Shown piece by piece: positions 8,862 through 19,600 of a stretch of DNA of 39,458 nt. The DNA comes from Cylindrodendrum hubeiense (taxonomy: Eukaryota; Ascomycota; Sordariomycetes; Hypocreales; Nectriaceae), in contig JAANBB010000381.1 in NCBI GenBank assembly GCA_014621425.1, forward strand, positions 1 through 39,458, read 5' to 3'. The notes beneath the pieces are model-generated. The model searched no databases and was not told where the DNA came from. It saw nothing but the letters and a program-made list of their open reading frames with translations. Each line of letters begins with the position of its first letter. Positions within the stretch are counted from its first letter, which is position 1. The translations under genes were made by a program, and so were the position numbers.

Positions 8862-10994
8862 TTACGACTCAACCATTTTAATGCGGCCGTCCACCACGGG
8901 CGCAATGCATCTCGTCCAGTCAACGGAAAACTCGCCCTCCTTTAGCGGATCGCAGACGCCCGCCTTGATGCCCGCCTTCTGCACCCAGCGGGTGAAGAAC
9001 TTGCGCATTAGCAGGATCTCAAAGTCGAGCTTGTTGCCGCCGTCCTTGGCGTCCTCGCCCTCGTCCTCGTCCTCGGCATCGCTGTCGGCGTTCTCGTGCA
9101 CCGGCGTGGCGTTGACGCTGAAGCGCCGCTGGAAGAATTTGCCCCAGGGGTCGGCGTCTTCCTTCACCTTTTCGCGGGCCGGGACCGGGAGGTGAGAGGC
9201 TATCGAGTCCATACTGGGGAATCCGTATGATTCCCGGAGGGTCATGACCGGTGAGATGGGCGTCTCGCAGTTCTCAACCACGTCAACCCAGTGCTCGGAC
9301 AGGTGCGCCCACTGGCCCACGGTACGCAGAGCCATAAAGTACTGGCGGAGCATGGCAGAGATGAGAATGCCGTTTTCCTCCTCGATGATCTCCTCCACCT
9401 CTCCACCTTCGGATTTGACCAGAAGGCTGGTGAATCCGTCTAAAGAGTGTCAGCCAGCAACAATGCTAGGGATTGATATTTACTCACCTTTGCCTCGTCC
9501 CATATATCCTCTAGTAGCAAGGACATACTTCTTCTCGGGGTCATACGTCACTCCACCAATTTTCACGGAAAGGATCCTCTGCCCCCTAGGCCGCTTGGGA
9601 TCAAACTCGAAGCGGATGTTGGACACTTGGGGGAATCGTCCCTCCAGAGCAGGGTACATAGAGACACCATTCTCTAGCGCATCCCAAATCGCCTGTCCGC
9701 TGGCCCTCAGCAGCACGACTGGATCCTCGAACGGGAAGCACGTGGTGATGTCCTTGATACGGATCGCTCCAGGGGGGTAAATCTGATCGGCACGGATTGT
9801 GCCCGCCGCCATGATGGTGCAGTCGGCGTGGTGGTGCTGTCGCATGACGTCGCAGACAAAGTTTCCAATGTTGGACTCCTTCAGGCGGACAGTGCTGAAC
9901 CGAGCATCCAGGGGTGTCGCGGTCCATCCTACCGGCTTGGCCAGAGACTGGTTGAGTTTCGATGTAAGCTCATCGACCAGTTGCTGTGTGGGCTCGTCCT
10001 CGGCGATCGACGAGGTGACATCTCGCCGCCAGATGTCAAAGTCCCAGCGCTTGGGGTTGTCCGGCTTCCGGCGGGCCTCAATGTAGCTGAGGTTCTTGAA
10101 GTCAGTGCCCGATCGCAGGGTGTGGGTCCCGTTGATGAAGCTGTGAGCGTAGTAATGGTCATGTCCACCGAGGATGATATCGATGATGCCTTCCGTCTGC
10201 TCTGCCAGCTTGTTGTCGTTGGGCTCACGCATGTGGCTAAGACAGATGATGATCTCGGCGCCCTGCTCCCGCAGCTGGGGCACAATCTCCTTGGCAGTTG
10301 CCGTGGCCGACTTGTAGATCAGGTTAGGCGGCAAGCTGTTGATAGTCTCTAGCCACTCACGCTCTCCCAAACCAATAAAGCCAACCTTGATGCCGTTGGA
10401 AGTGGTCATCATGTGCGTCTTCTTGGCGTTGCCCATGGGCACGTCATCGCCCAGAGCGGGATCAATGACGTTGGCGAGCAGCCATGGGAAAGTGCACTGT
10501 CCAGATAGAAACTCATACTGCTTGATGCCAAAGTCGAAATCGTGGTTCTAGAGCCCGTGGTTAGTTCTCCGGATCGGGCCGGGGTGGCTCGACTTACCCA
10601 CCCCTACGCATGCACAGTCGGTCCCAATCATGTTGAGCACCGGCACCATGTGTTGGCCTAGCCTCTGTTAGCACACCGTTATATCCAGTTGTGTTTCTCG
10701 CTACATACCCTTGGTCACGCTGCTCTCAAGACTCGGGTTGAAGGCATCTCCCGAGAACAGGGTCAAGGCCTTGGGCTGGCCCTCGTACTGCTCGCCCTCC
10801 TGGTACTCCCGGCACAGGGTGATGAACCTCGGCAGGCCGCCGACGGGCTCCGCACTGGAGGGATCGAGGTGATAGACGTCGTTGTAGTGAATAATGCGCA
10901 GATCGGGCAGCGAATCGGCGGTCCCTGCGTCGTCAACCCGGCCCGAAGCGTACGTGACCTGGGGCTCTGCCGTGGGTTCCTTCTCGTGAGCCAT
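8862..10994 (-). CDS. Calcineurin-like metallophosphatase / 5'-nucleotidase, 659 aa, four exons
   Basis: Exons 10994-10709, 10657-10602, 10547-9488 and 9439-8862, with introns of 51, 54 and 48 nt. The frame upstream of 10994 has no ATG. The N-terminal metallophosphoesterase domain shows the metal-binding blocks in order: HYNDVYHLD (about 36-44), FSGDAF (80-85), GNHDFDFG (114-121), a CLSHMRE block, and GGHDHYY (about 240-246). The 5'-nucleotidase C-terminal domain follows (ESNIGNFVCDVMR, MAAGTIRAD, FPFEDPVV, RGYMGRGKDGF). The family hydrolyses nucleotide phosphomonoesters or cyclic phosphodiesters. No signal peptide is visible, so an intracellular enzyme is likely. An acidic patch (DSDAEDEDEGED) lies near the C-terminus. 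Intron 2 must use a GTGGGT donor at 10601 to keep the conserved GNHD motif in frame. Confidence 0.92.
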
Positions 10995-11854
10995 GATTGA
11001 ATTACTCTCGGACGCAACCGGCTCAATCAAGTTGGTTTAGTACTTGTTATCCAAAATGTCAGCAGGAAAGAAAAAAAGAGTCCCAAACGTGGCCTTGTCT
11101 CTCAGGATTGCGATACGAAGCTTCGGCGATGAGGCGCAGCTTAAGCAACAAGCAGCCGAGCGCTAACGGGAGCTTGCAGGATCCAACGTCAGACGGCTCA
11201 CGTGACGCAGAGTTGAGGGCAGAGGGCAGCCAAGGCAGTAGGAAGTGTAAATTTGTCGTGTTTGGAGGGTTTTGTGTGTCTCAGGTAAAGCGAGCATGCG
11301 CCGGTAAAGGACAGAGCCCGGCGGCCAGCGCAGCGTGTTGACGTTTCCTGACATTTCCTGACAAACAAGCTGCGTCTAATCAATCAGAAGCCCGGTATTG
11401 TGGGACGGCGGCCACCATCCTGGGCGCACATGGCCACTGAGGGCGCCGAGTCCGCCGCGGCAGTTGCAGCAGCTTCCGGAGCCCGCATGCTAGCGAGCTG
11501 CGGGCCAGTGAGGTGCTCAGGGAATGCCGTCGTGAGGGGAAATATTGGAGAGCGAGGGGCAAGCCCAGTGAATAAGACGAGTGAGTAAGACGCCGGCGAT
11601 GCGTTGGCGCGCTTCCCGTCGTCGACGAGCCCTACTACGTAGTACTTTAAACTAGTCGCCGGGCCTCGTCGAGCTAGTATTATTAATATTAAGGTCCCCA
11701 TAGGTGGTCGGTCTGAAGAGCTATGGTTTAGAGCATGGAAAGACGCGAACAAGACGTGAACAGAACAAGAAGTCGACCAACAGACGGAACAGTAAGTGAA
11801 GAGCAAGATCAAGAGCAAGATCAAGATCAAAAGCAAGATCAAGCCCAACCCCTC
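10995..11854. other. Intergenic, no gene seen
   Basis: Promoter side of the metallophosphatase gene and 3' side of the alpha/beta hydrolase gene, both on the minus strand. It contains a perfect palindrome TACTACGTAGTA (11633-11644) within an imperfect GC-rich inverted repeat, and a short hexamer repeat at 11801-11843. Confidence 0.5.
11801..11843. repeat. GATCAA/GAGCAA short tandem repeat
   Basis: About seven imperfect copies of a six-base unit (GATCAA, GAGCAA and AAGCAA variants). It produces an artificial Ile/Leu-rich reading frame on the minus strand. Confidence 0.7.
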
Positions 11855-12670
11855 TCACGTCAACACCTCCAGCTCCGCCGGCAACGCCCTCCCCTCAATC
11901 CACGCCTTGATGCCCTCCGCAAAGAGCTCTGGCTTCTGGAGGTTCCACGTATGTACTGCCCCTCGTACCACGACGCCCAACGACCCCTCCACCGGCATTT
12001 CCCTCCCCATGCGCCTCACCGCCTCGACGTCATCGACGTTGCCCGCCGCGATGGACAGCGTCTTGACCGGCAGCGCTCGCACGTCCTCCCAGGTAAGCTC
12101 CATCAGCCCCAGGTCTACCTCGCGGATCACCTCCCAGCGCCGGTTCCGCCGCATCTCCCGCAGCAGCGCCTCGTGCCTGAGCATGCCGTGGCGGGCCGCG
12201 ACCTTGAGGTACAGCCACCGCGGCACCAGCTCCAGCAGGAACAGCATCAGGTAATATGTCACGCTCGGGTGCCCGACGACCCACGCAAACGGGCCCTCCA
12301 TGGGGTGGCCTGCCGTCACGAACGCCGAGAGCACCAGCTCGCGATGGCGCTGGCTGAGCCGCAAGGTGATGAAGGCGCCCATGGAGAGCCCGACGACATG
12401 GGCCCGCCCGTTCTTGGCGTGTTTCCTGATGAGTGCAGCAACGCGATCAGCGGAGGTGCAAATATCGGCGGGGAGGATGTCTCGGGAGCGAGAGTGGCCG
12501 CTTATATCGGGCGCGAGTATGTGATAGTCCCCCAGGTGAGGAATCACAAACTCCCACTCGAGGTGTGAGTTAAGCAGGCCGTGTAAAAGGACGATCGTAG
12601 TGGGCTTGTCGTCGTTGAGACTGACGTAGAAGAGCTCTGGCTCGCTTTCAGGCGGTTCGGCTGTCGCCAT
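11855..12670 (-). CDS. Alpha/beta hydrolase, 271 aa
   Basis: Single exon from ATG at 12670. It has the alpha/beta-hydrolase fold layout: oxyanion-hole HG at residues 30-31 (VLLHGLLNS), DISGHSRS near 55-62, nucleophile elbow GLSMG with Ser96, a candidate acid in GNVDD (Asp213/214) and His240 in GAVHTWN. The 271-aa length is normal for the soluble esterase/lipase-like group. A hydrophobic lid or cap segment (VTYYLMLFLLELVPRWLYL, about 137-155) could contact lipid substrates or membranes. No signal peptide. Exact substrate unknown. It lies upstream of the metallophosphatase gene on the same strand, but 0.86 kb apart, so there is no evidence of co-transcription. Confidence 0.88.
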   Translation of the reverse strand: MATAEPPESEPELFYVSLNDDKPTTIVLLHGLLNSHLEWEFVIPHLGDYHILAPDISGHSRSRDILPADICTSADRVAALIRKHAKNGRAHVVGLSMGAFITLRLSQRHRELVLSAFVTAGHPMEGPFAWVVGHPSVTYYLMLFLLELVPRWLYLKVAARHGMLRHEALLREMRRNRRWEVIREVDLGLMELTWEDVRALPVKTLSIAAGNVDDVEAVRRMGREMPVEGSLGVVVRGAVHTWNLQKPELFAEGIKAWIEGRALPAELEVLT

Positions 12671-14954
12671 TCTTGCTCAGAGCCCGTGATCTTGGGCGAC
12701 GGCTAGGATTCGACTATATTCACGGTTAGTATTGGGAATGAAGATGGGAATAAAGCCTTGATTCTATGCGAGCTGTATATGATTAAATGTAGAGAACCCA
12801 TCAGACCACCAAGGCAAGCAATCATCCACGCCACCATTTCAGCTTTCAGCCGTCGTTCGACTACCGGCGTAACGGACTTGCATCAGGAGACTTGATCTTA
12901 GATCGGCAAGATGGATGATCTACGCATGTAGAAATCTGAAAACGGAACGAGCTTTGTCCAGATTGTGCTCGCCAATCTAGACCCGTCTTCTCCATGTTGG
13001 TTCGCCCAGTGCTCGTCCGTCATGAGCTCGTATAGTGCTTCTCGACCACAGAGCCTCACCCCGTCTCACCTTGAGAGGCGACAGCAGCCGTGATTTGTCG
13101 AGCAAATAAGCATACCTCAATAAGGTTAGCATATTACCCGGCCGGCGATCGCAAGCATCTCGGGCCCAACGTCTCCCCGTCTCAATCTCGTATCGTCTCA
13201 ACTTCACGCCCCATACCTAGCTTGACACTCGAGGCCGAGATTGAGGGCCAAGCCTTGGCTGAGGCCTAATCCGAAAGGGCTTGATTTGCCGTCATTGGCA
13301 AAAGCCTCGCTTACCGCCTTGCATGTCGCCGGGGGGCAAGGGGAACGAAGCGATTCACATCCATCTCGGGTCTAGACCGCTCTCCAAACCATGTGCATGA
13401 CTTGAAGATGCTGCTCCGGCAGTCGCTGCTTCACGCGGGTGAGATTTGGCATTTCATCTACGTTCCGTAGAGGCGATCACACTTGGGCAGTTGTGTGACT
13501 GCGCGGGGACCAGAGCGTGGTGTTGCAGAACCCGTTTCAGGGATCTTGATACCACCATATCTCTGCGCCCGCGACTGATGTCGTCTCAACAACGAGAACC
13601 GCCGTCTGGCAGCCTTGATTGTGTGAAAACGAGAGGAAACACGGCGAGACACAGCTGCGAACGGAAGCCATCGCAGCCGTGCGATGATCGACTCAACGAG
13701 TATCACATCGCCCTCGCGAGCATCGTGGCGATTGGCGCCGACAATGTCAGCAACCCGGGCCAGGCTGTGTTTCGTCCAGGAGCAAGACCTGCCCATTGCG
13801 ATGACCGTCAGCCGCTCGCCAGGTCAGCTCGCCAGCGCTGGAAATTTAGGGGGACGGAAAAAATAGCACCGGTTGAAGTCAGCAGAAAACATGCAACATG
13901 GCGACAAGATGAAGCCATCACCAAGAGGCAGTGGGCTGACAGCCCTGGGCGCGCCCAGGCGTGGGCACCNATCGAAGGCGCCCGCTACAGGGAGGCGGGC
14001 AGTGGGCGTCCGTCAGTGGACGGCGGGCGCGGCGCGGCCTGTGGGAGGACGGGGCACAGGGCACGAGAGGCCTGAAGCAGCGCTAGACCTGCGGCGGGAG
14101 GCCCCCCCTTCCAGGCCTGCTGTGGAGGCCCGCTGTAACGGCCCTTTTGCGGGGCCCGGCGTCGCAGGAGGGGCCGCCCACGGGCACCAGCTGCAAGGGG
14201 AAGACCGCTGAGAGGCCCCTACGGGGACGGCGGGGCCCCCTGCACATTCATTCCTATTCCCGTCGGCGGGCCCTCGCTGCCCGCGCGCGCGGTGACCGTT
14301 CTCAACTGAACGACCTGAGTAGGGCTCCAAGAGGACTATGCAAGTCGGAGGGTTACGTATGTCTTCTGGCTGAGTGTCTGTAGCATCTTGAGCACCTGTT
14401 CGCTCGAGTGCCGCAGTGACTGCGCTCCTTCGCTTCGCCAGATTGATTGCGCAAAAGAGGGCTAAACTCATGCCTCCCGCCTTGTCGGTCTGGCCCGGTT
14501 TGGCCTGGTTTGGCTTGGGAGAAACTCTCAACCCGACGTATTGGTCTTGTGGCCTCCCATGCTCTCAACCTGAAACACCGTCCCCCGTCGACAACCCAGT
14601 CAACCCTCCAGACTCCCACTCCTTCTCCTGTCCATTCTAGCCTCTGTCTCTGGCCGGCAGCCAACCAGGACGGCTCGCGCGGCGGATCCCCTCTGCTCTT
14701 GGCACTCAACGGCAAAGCCAGGCATCGACGCAGCCACTCGCAGCGCGTTGAGGCCCGCGCGCATCATCGGACCCTGGACACGGTGCCCTCCGCGTGTCGG
14801 CCTCGCGAACCGATCTCATACAGGACCCTGCTCGTCGATGCCGCTTTCCGCCCAGTGGCAGCTGTGTGGCTGTGGTTTCTGTGACGCCATGGCCGGCGGC
14901 GCTGAGCTACTATGTTGGGGTGACATGGCCCGGAACGCGGCCGAGACAAGGCGT
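12671..14954. other. Intergenic, GC-rich segment with an unresolved base
   Basis: No convincing gene. Longer open frames here start without ATG and have irregular Arg/Pro/Ser-rich translations. GC content rises sharply around 13950-14310, and a single N lies at 13970. Confidence 0.5.
13970..13970. other. Ambiguous base (N)
   Basis: One unresolved base at the edge of a GC-rich stretch, marking low sequence quality or an assembly join. Confidence 0.95.
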
Positions 14955-15071
14955 GGGACTGACACTTGGGACTTGGGGACTGACACTCGGGACTTGGGGA
15001 CTGACACTCGGTGGCTGAAGATGCCGAGTCTCGCAGTGCCATTCAGTGTCAGCCGGTGTCAGCCAGTGTCA
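14955..15071. repeat. TGACACT 21-bp minisatellite plus inverted AGTGTCA triplet
   Basis: Three tandem 21-bp units at 14955-15017, each with TGACACT (14960, 14981, 15002). They are followed by three copies of the reverse complement type, AGTGTCA/GGTGTCA/AGTGTCA, at 15045, 15055 and 15065. The spacings are 21 and 10 bp. The array lies about 1.2 kb upstream of the membrane glycoprotein gene. Confidence 0.8.
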
Positions 15072-16264
15072 TCGCCGGCTGGGAGGATGTGTCAAGGAGA
15101 CGCGGATGAACATCATGTCAAACTGATCTGTGGTTACGCGCCAAGCCGGCGCCGTGGATGGCGAGCGCTGTCGTGGTGGCAGCCAACCAGACGCTGCAAA
15201 CGCACCGCCAGAGCCCGAGAGCCACCGCCCAGGTCCCGGCGCTGTCCCGCCCAGGCGCTTCCCGGCAGTGTTTCCGTGCCCTACTGTCACAGTCCCTGCC
15301 CTATTGCTTCATGCTGCGGTGCCACGCTGCAGTGGACTGCACCGCTGCACCCTCTGCGCTCCGGTGGAGAGCTCCCTGTGCCCACCGCTGCCGACCAAGC
15401 CGAGCCCCTGCCCCGTCCTGGCCGACGACCAGACCACTCCCGTCACATCCTCAGTCGATCCGACGATGGCATCCCCATACACGTCTCCATCCAACCCCCC
15501 CGTCCCAAGTTCTGCTGTCCGGGGGGTGCTTGCCGGGCACATGGCTTCTTCCTCAATAACCCCTTGCTCTGCCGCCGTCCTCACCGTTCGCCTCGCGGGC
15601 TCTATTACCCAGTTCAACCCCCCCGACCTAGCCTTGCCAATGCACCAAGACGCCGGTACAACTGTTTCTCTGCGCTTCTCGTCCCTGGGCACCGCAACCT
15701 AATCTCGCCATCCCTGGCAACTGTCGTCTGCTTTTCTGGTCCGTCCGTCCTGGTCTGGTACGATCCAAGAGGCCCCTCGCCCGTCACCCACCGGTTCGCG
15801 ACGCAGGTCCTCACTTGAGTGGGCTGGTCCCCTCTGTCCCTGGCGGACCCTTTTATCTTCTCTTCTCCGTACTTCCGCCTGTCCATCTTTTCCCGCTTAT
15901 TCCTTCTTTAAACCTTCTCTCCCCGTCGGATCCGATTTTCCTCCAGAGCTCGTTTGCTGTCATCGCTTCACTTGCCGCATTTTGCCACTTTCTTCCTTTC
16001 ATTGATACCCCTGGGCGGAACTGAGTTTCTTACGAGCTGTTCTCTCACAACCTCACTACGCCTTTTCCGACTCACGAATATACTCAATTATCACCGCCGG
16101 ACGGAACTCACTATTTTTCTTTTAATCCCTGGACCCGAGTTGGATTTTCGAAGGAAAGGTCACCAAGCAAGAGCTCTGCGCCAGCCACAACTCAACCTGA
16201 GACCGCGGAAGGAAAGGAATATCTGATATAAATTTCCGGGAAACCTCATCGAGGAACTACAACA
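15072..16264. other. Pyrimidine-rich upstream region of 16265 gene
   Basis: Long C/T-rich sequence, especially 15820-15960, as is common in fungal promoters and 5' leaders. Open frames here lack proper starts. No separate gene supported. Confidence 0.45.
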
Positions 16265-17320
16265 ATGGCTCCGGCCACCACCCTTGCCCTTGCGGCCTCG
16301 CTTTTCGCTCTCTCCGCACATGCCTCATCACTATCTGGCGGCGCCATTCTCCTCCGCGCCGAAGATGTCCTCAGCCGCCCCTATGCCACAGTCCTCAGCT
16401 CCTCACTCCTACACACGCGCACCGAAGAAAACAACACCATCAACGGGACCGACATTTCCGGGGTCGCCGTTAATGCAGACGGCAGTCTCAACGTCACCGC
16501 CTGGAACGAGGCCACCAACGCCGCTTGCCAGAGCGCCCTCAGCATTCTGACCCAGAGCACAAATCCCTCCGGCGCATGTGTGTGCTACAACCTGCCCTCA
16601 CTGGACACGGAGACGGGTGTGTTTGAGGCCGATCTGCGCCTGTACAAGGTGTCAAATCCAAGAGCAGACTTCAACGGCATCGCCCCGGAGGATATCGCTG
16701 TGGGACTGTCGTATGTGGGTGCGAGTGTCATGCCCGTCGATGAGCAGGATGTGTCATCTGCTGGAATGGTGGGCTCTGTTGCGAGCATCGCGAAACGGGC
16801 AACTGGAGTGCCCGAGTTGCTCCAGACTTACATGTTCATCGGCCAGATCGACACAGACCGCATGGTGGATAACATGTCCATGTAAGTCTCACCCTCATCA
16901 CCAATACCTTTCCTGAACATCATACTGACTGAGATATCTAGGGCTGCTTTTGAAGCTTTAGTGCTACCAACCCTCACTCTTACCGCTACAAACAGCAGCG
17001 GCACAGAAGTGCAAACCAACGTCTCCATCAACGAAGCCTCATTCCTCACGGGTGTCTTCTCATGCGAAATCATCCAGTCCGACTTCGGCGCAGCCCAGTC
17101 CGCCGTGGACGAGCAAGTCGCAGGCCTCAAGAACGGCACCGTGGCCTTCGTCCTGCCGGGCGTGCAACTCATGATCTACCCAATCGGCCTCATCATCACG
17201 AGCGTGTGGCTGGTCATCGGCGTCGCCGCCGTCGGCTTCGGCACCTACGAGCGCTGGAAGTACGCCGAGATGTACAAGCGGAGACAGGCCGTCTTGATCC
17301 CCCGCGTAAACACGATATGA
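16265..17320 (+). CDS. Type I membrane glycoprotein, 331 aa, two exons
   Basis: Exons 16265-16881 and 16942-17320 with a 60-nt intron (donor GTAAGT, branch CTGAC, acceptor TAG). The intron splits the Met codon in N-M-S-M-A-A-F. A signal peptide occupies about residues 1-20 (ends SAHA). The lumenal or extracellular part holds several sequons (NNT, NGT, NVT, NSS, NVS), four cysteines (ACQSAL, GACVCYN, FSCEI) and no recognised catalytic motif. A single transmembrane span lies at about 284-306 (YPIGLIITSVWLVIGVAAVG), followed by a 25-residue basic cytoplasmic tail (YERWKYAEMYKRRQ). It looks like a conserved but uncharacterised fungal surface or secretory-pathway protein. Function unknown. Confidence 0.85.
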
Positions 17321-18019
17321 TCGTGCGCGGGATGAGAAAACACCAAATACCGAGGTTTAATGGAAGGGGGAGTGCTTTAAGATTCTCTGGCGACAGAGAG
17401 AAGATACCTTGCTTTTACAGCGAAGCGTGATACATACTACTTTACTATTCTTTTTTACGACATCTTCTCTAGTATTCAGCCAATTTCTTACGGCACTCTA
17501 TGTCATTAGTTGACATCCGGCCCTATAGGGGTTTTACACTACTATTACCACCTTACCTTCTTTTCTAGACAATTCAAGATAAATCAATCAATCAATCTAC
17601 AACTCACTCACTTTGTTCCCTTAATGACATGAATATGCCGTCCCTCTTCCTAATCGGGAAATCACCGTTCTGACATGAGCCTGACATAACCACATGTGGC
17701 GTGGTTGCACGGCACTTGAAACGCGTATCGTACGCTGGTTGCGAAACCCGGCAACTCAATGAGCCGGTTATTCTGGGGCACAGGAACCGTATGGCATTGT
17801 CGCAATCATTAATTCAAATCTGGTATCATAGGGTTGTCTAATCTTAACGAAGGAAAGAACAAAAATAGATGCCTATACTCAAGGAAATCCCGCGGATCAT
17901 CAAACCATGCCGCCGCGTTAAGGAGTTTCATCAATCCTGCGCCAAACGCCGTCTTTCAAAGTCCCCCATGCCGGTAAATGCGGAAGCATTAACGCCGATA
18001 ATGAGCCCAACTTTCTTGT
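17321..18019. other. Convergent 3' intergenic region
   Basis: AT-rich 3' flanks of two converging genes, including a short ATCA run near 17582-17597. No gene seen. Confidence 0.5.
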
Positions 18020-19600
18020 CTACGCCGAGATCGAAGCCCGTCTGGTCCGCTCCGCCTCCCTCCACCTGCCCTTGGCCCAGAGGAAGCACTCGGTAAACAC
18101 CATGTACCAGCCAGTGACCATCCAAACGGAGACGATGATGCCCAGTCCGCCCATGAGGCGCGCGTCCACGATTCGGCTGGTGATATTCTCTCGCATGGCA
18201 TCGTTCATCATGAGCCAGCCGTAGATGGGGATGAGCTGCTGCGCATCGAGGCCTGCGTTGCTCAGCTTCTGAACCTGAGGACTTGACTTCTCGCGTTGGC
18301 TCTCGGCAATGGTATCGGCCATGCGCCATGCGACCTTGTTGTTGATCTTCTCCCAGGTGGCTTCACAAGCGGCAGCTCTCGCCGCGTGACCCATATTGGT
18401 GCGAAGAGCGTGGTCTTGGCCAAGCTTCATGGCCTTGCTGACGAAACTGTCGAGGTCGTTGGGTGGGATGAGGAAGCCGTTGTCGCCGTGCTGGACGATA
18501 TCCGACGGGCCACCCTCATCGCGAGCAATGACGGGGACGCCGCTGGCCATGGACTCTAGGACCACTAGGCCAAAGGTCTCGGTGACGGAGCAGTGCAAGA
18601 AGACATCGCCGCTGGCGTAGGCAGTAGCCAAGTCTTCTCCGACCTTGAATCCCGCAAAGACAACCTTGCCCTGCTCCCTAAGAGGATCAAACATCTCGTG
18701 TACCTCTCGCTCGACGTCCGCATTTCGGTTGCCGCCCACGATATAAAGCTTGAAGTTCAACCCCCGCGCGTCCATCTCCTTGGCAGCCTTGGCGAGAAAA
18801 TCGAAACCCTTCTCACCCGCGATGCGGGAGACGGTCACGAAGATGATTTCCCCATTCGGTGCCAGTTGTTTTCGCAGTTCCTCGCTTCTCCTCGTTGGGT
18901 TGAACATTTCGGTGTTGACGCCCCGGGTCAAAACCTCAAGCTTGTCTTCCTGGACCTTCTGGCCGACAAGGTACCGCTTCACGAATGTCGACGGGTAGAA
19001 AATGGTCTTGACCGAAGCGTGGCGGAACAAGTAACTTTGCACAGCCGCGAAGGCAAAAACGGCAAAGTAGCTCAGCGGCGCAGGGAAAAGGATGGCGCAG
19101 TAGCCGGCCAAATCAGTCTGGAAATTGCAGATGACGGGGATCTGTTTCTCCTTGGGCTGTTGTCGCAACTGCAGCATAACCTGGAACCCCAAGCTTGCAG
19201 GCGAGGCAAGGTAGATCAGATCGGGTGGCGCATCGTCGCCAAAGGTTTTTGAGTACAGCGTTGAGTTGCGCACTGGGTACACAATCGAGAGTTCGGGGTT
19301 GAAGGGAAGAGGGTAGCCGGTAACGCGGATCTCTGGCTGCTTGTCGGCGGGTGACATCAAGGGAGAGGAAGGCGGCGTGAAGGTGTTGTGCTTGGTGTGG
19401 TTGTGAGGCGCAACAACAGCGACTTGGGCGCCATGGTCGCGCAGATGCGTCACCAACATCAGAGTCGTGCGACTAACACCGTTGACGGGGCCAAAGGACT
19501 CGGTGCAGAGGAGGATGCGCTTGCCCTTCAAGGCGGAGGGGAAATGGGACAAGTCATGCTTGGGATAGGGCGAGCTGCCCACTGCCGAGTTGGCTGCCAT
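18020..19600 (-). CDS. GT4-family glycosyltransferase, 526 aa
   Basis: Single exon from ATG at 19600 to TAG at 18020. It is a GT-B fold retaining glycosyltransferase of family GT4. The N-terminal domain has the acceptor-side loop ESFGPVNGVSRT (about 34-45). The C-terminal domain has VSRIAGEKGFDFL for donor binding, VFAGF, and an E-x7-E motif in TETFGLVVLE (about 338-347) followed by SGVPVIARDEGGPSDIV. Such enzymes move a sugar from a nucleotide donor to lipid, glycan or small-molecule acceptors. The hydrophobic stretch near 170-195 and a likely membrane span near the C-terminus (GLGIIVSVWMVTGWYMVFTE) suggest membrane association and a lipid-linked acceptor. The exact donor and acceptor cannot be read from sequence. 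Confidence 0.9.
   Translation of the reverse strand: MAANSAVGSSPYPKHDLSHFPSALKGKRILLCTESFGPVNGVSRTTLMLVTHLRDHGAQVAVVAPHNHTKHNTFTPPSSPLMSPADKQPEIRVTGYPLPFNPELSIVYPVRNSTLYSKTFGDDAPPDLIYLASPASLGFQVMLQLRQQPKEKQIPVICNFQTDLAGYCAILFPAPLSYFAVFAFAAVQSYLFRHASVKTIFYPSTFVKRYLVGQKVQEDKLEVLTRGVNTEMFNPTRRSEELRKQLAPNGEIIFVTVSRIAGEKGFDFLAKAAKEMDARGLNFKLYIVGGNRNADVEREVHEMFDPLREQGKVVFAGFKVGEDLATAYASGDVFLHCSVTETFGLVVLESMASGVPVIARDEGGPSDIVQHGDNGFLIPPNDLDSFVSKAMKLGQDHALRTNMGHAARAAACEATWEKINNKVAWRMADTIAESQREKSSPQVQKLSNAGLDAQQLIPIYGWLMMNDAMRENITSRIVDARLMGGLGIIVSVWMVTGWYMVFTECFLWAKGRWREAERTRRASISA

Noticed and set aside
11384..11848. 154-aa minus-strand frame with a very hydrophobic Ile/Leu N-terminus
   Set aside because: The hydrophobic part is only the reverse translation of the GATCAA/GAGCAA repeat. 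The start is not a proper ATG context and no family is visible.
13446..14075. 209-aa plus-strand frame containing the N
   Set aside because: It has no ATG start (TTG), no domain, and crosses a low-quality GC-rich segment.
14748..15818. 356-aa plus-strand open frame
   Set aside because: It starts at TTG, the translation is irregular Pro/Arg/Cys-rich, and it runs through the tandem repeat. Other frames in the region are equally open because of high GC.
18593..19252. 219-aa open frame opposite the GT4 gene
   Set aside because: It lies wholly antisense to conserved glycosyltransferase sequence and has no recognisable protein features.
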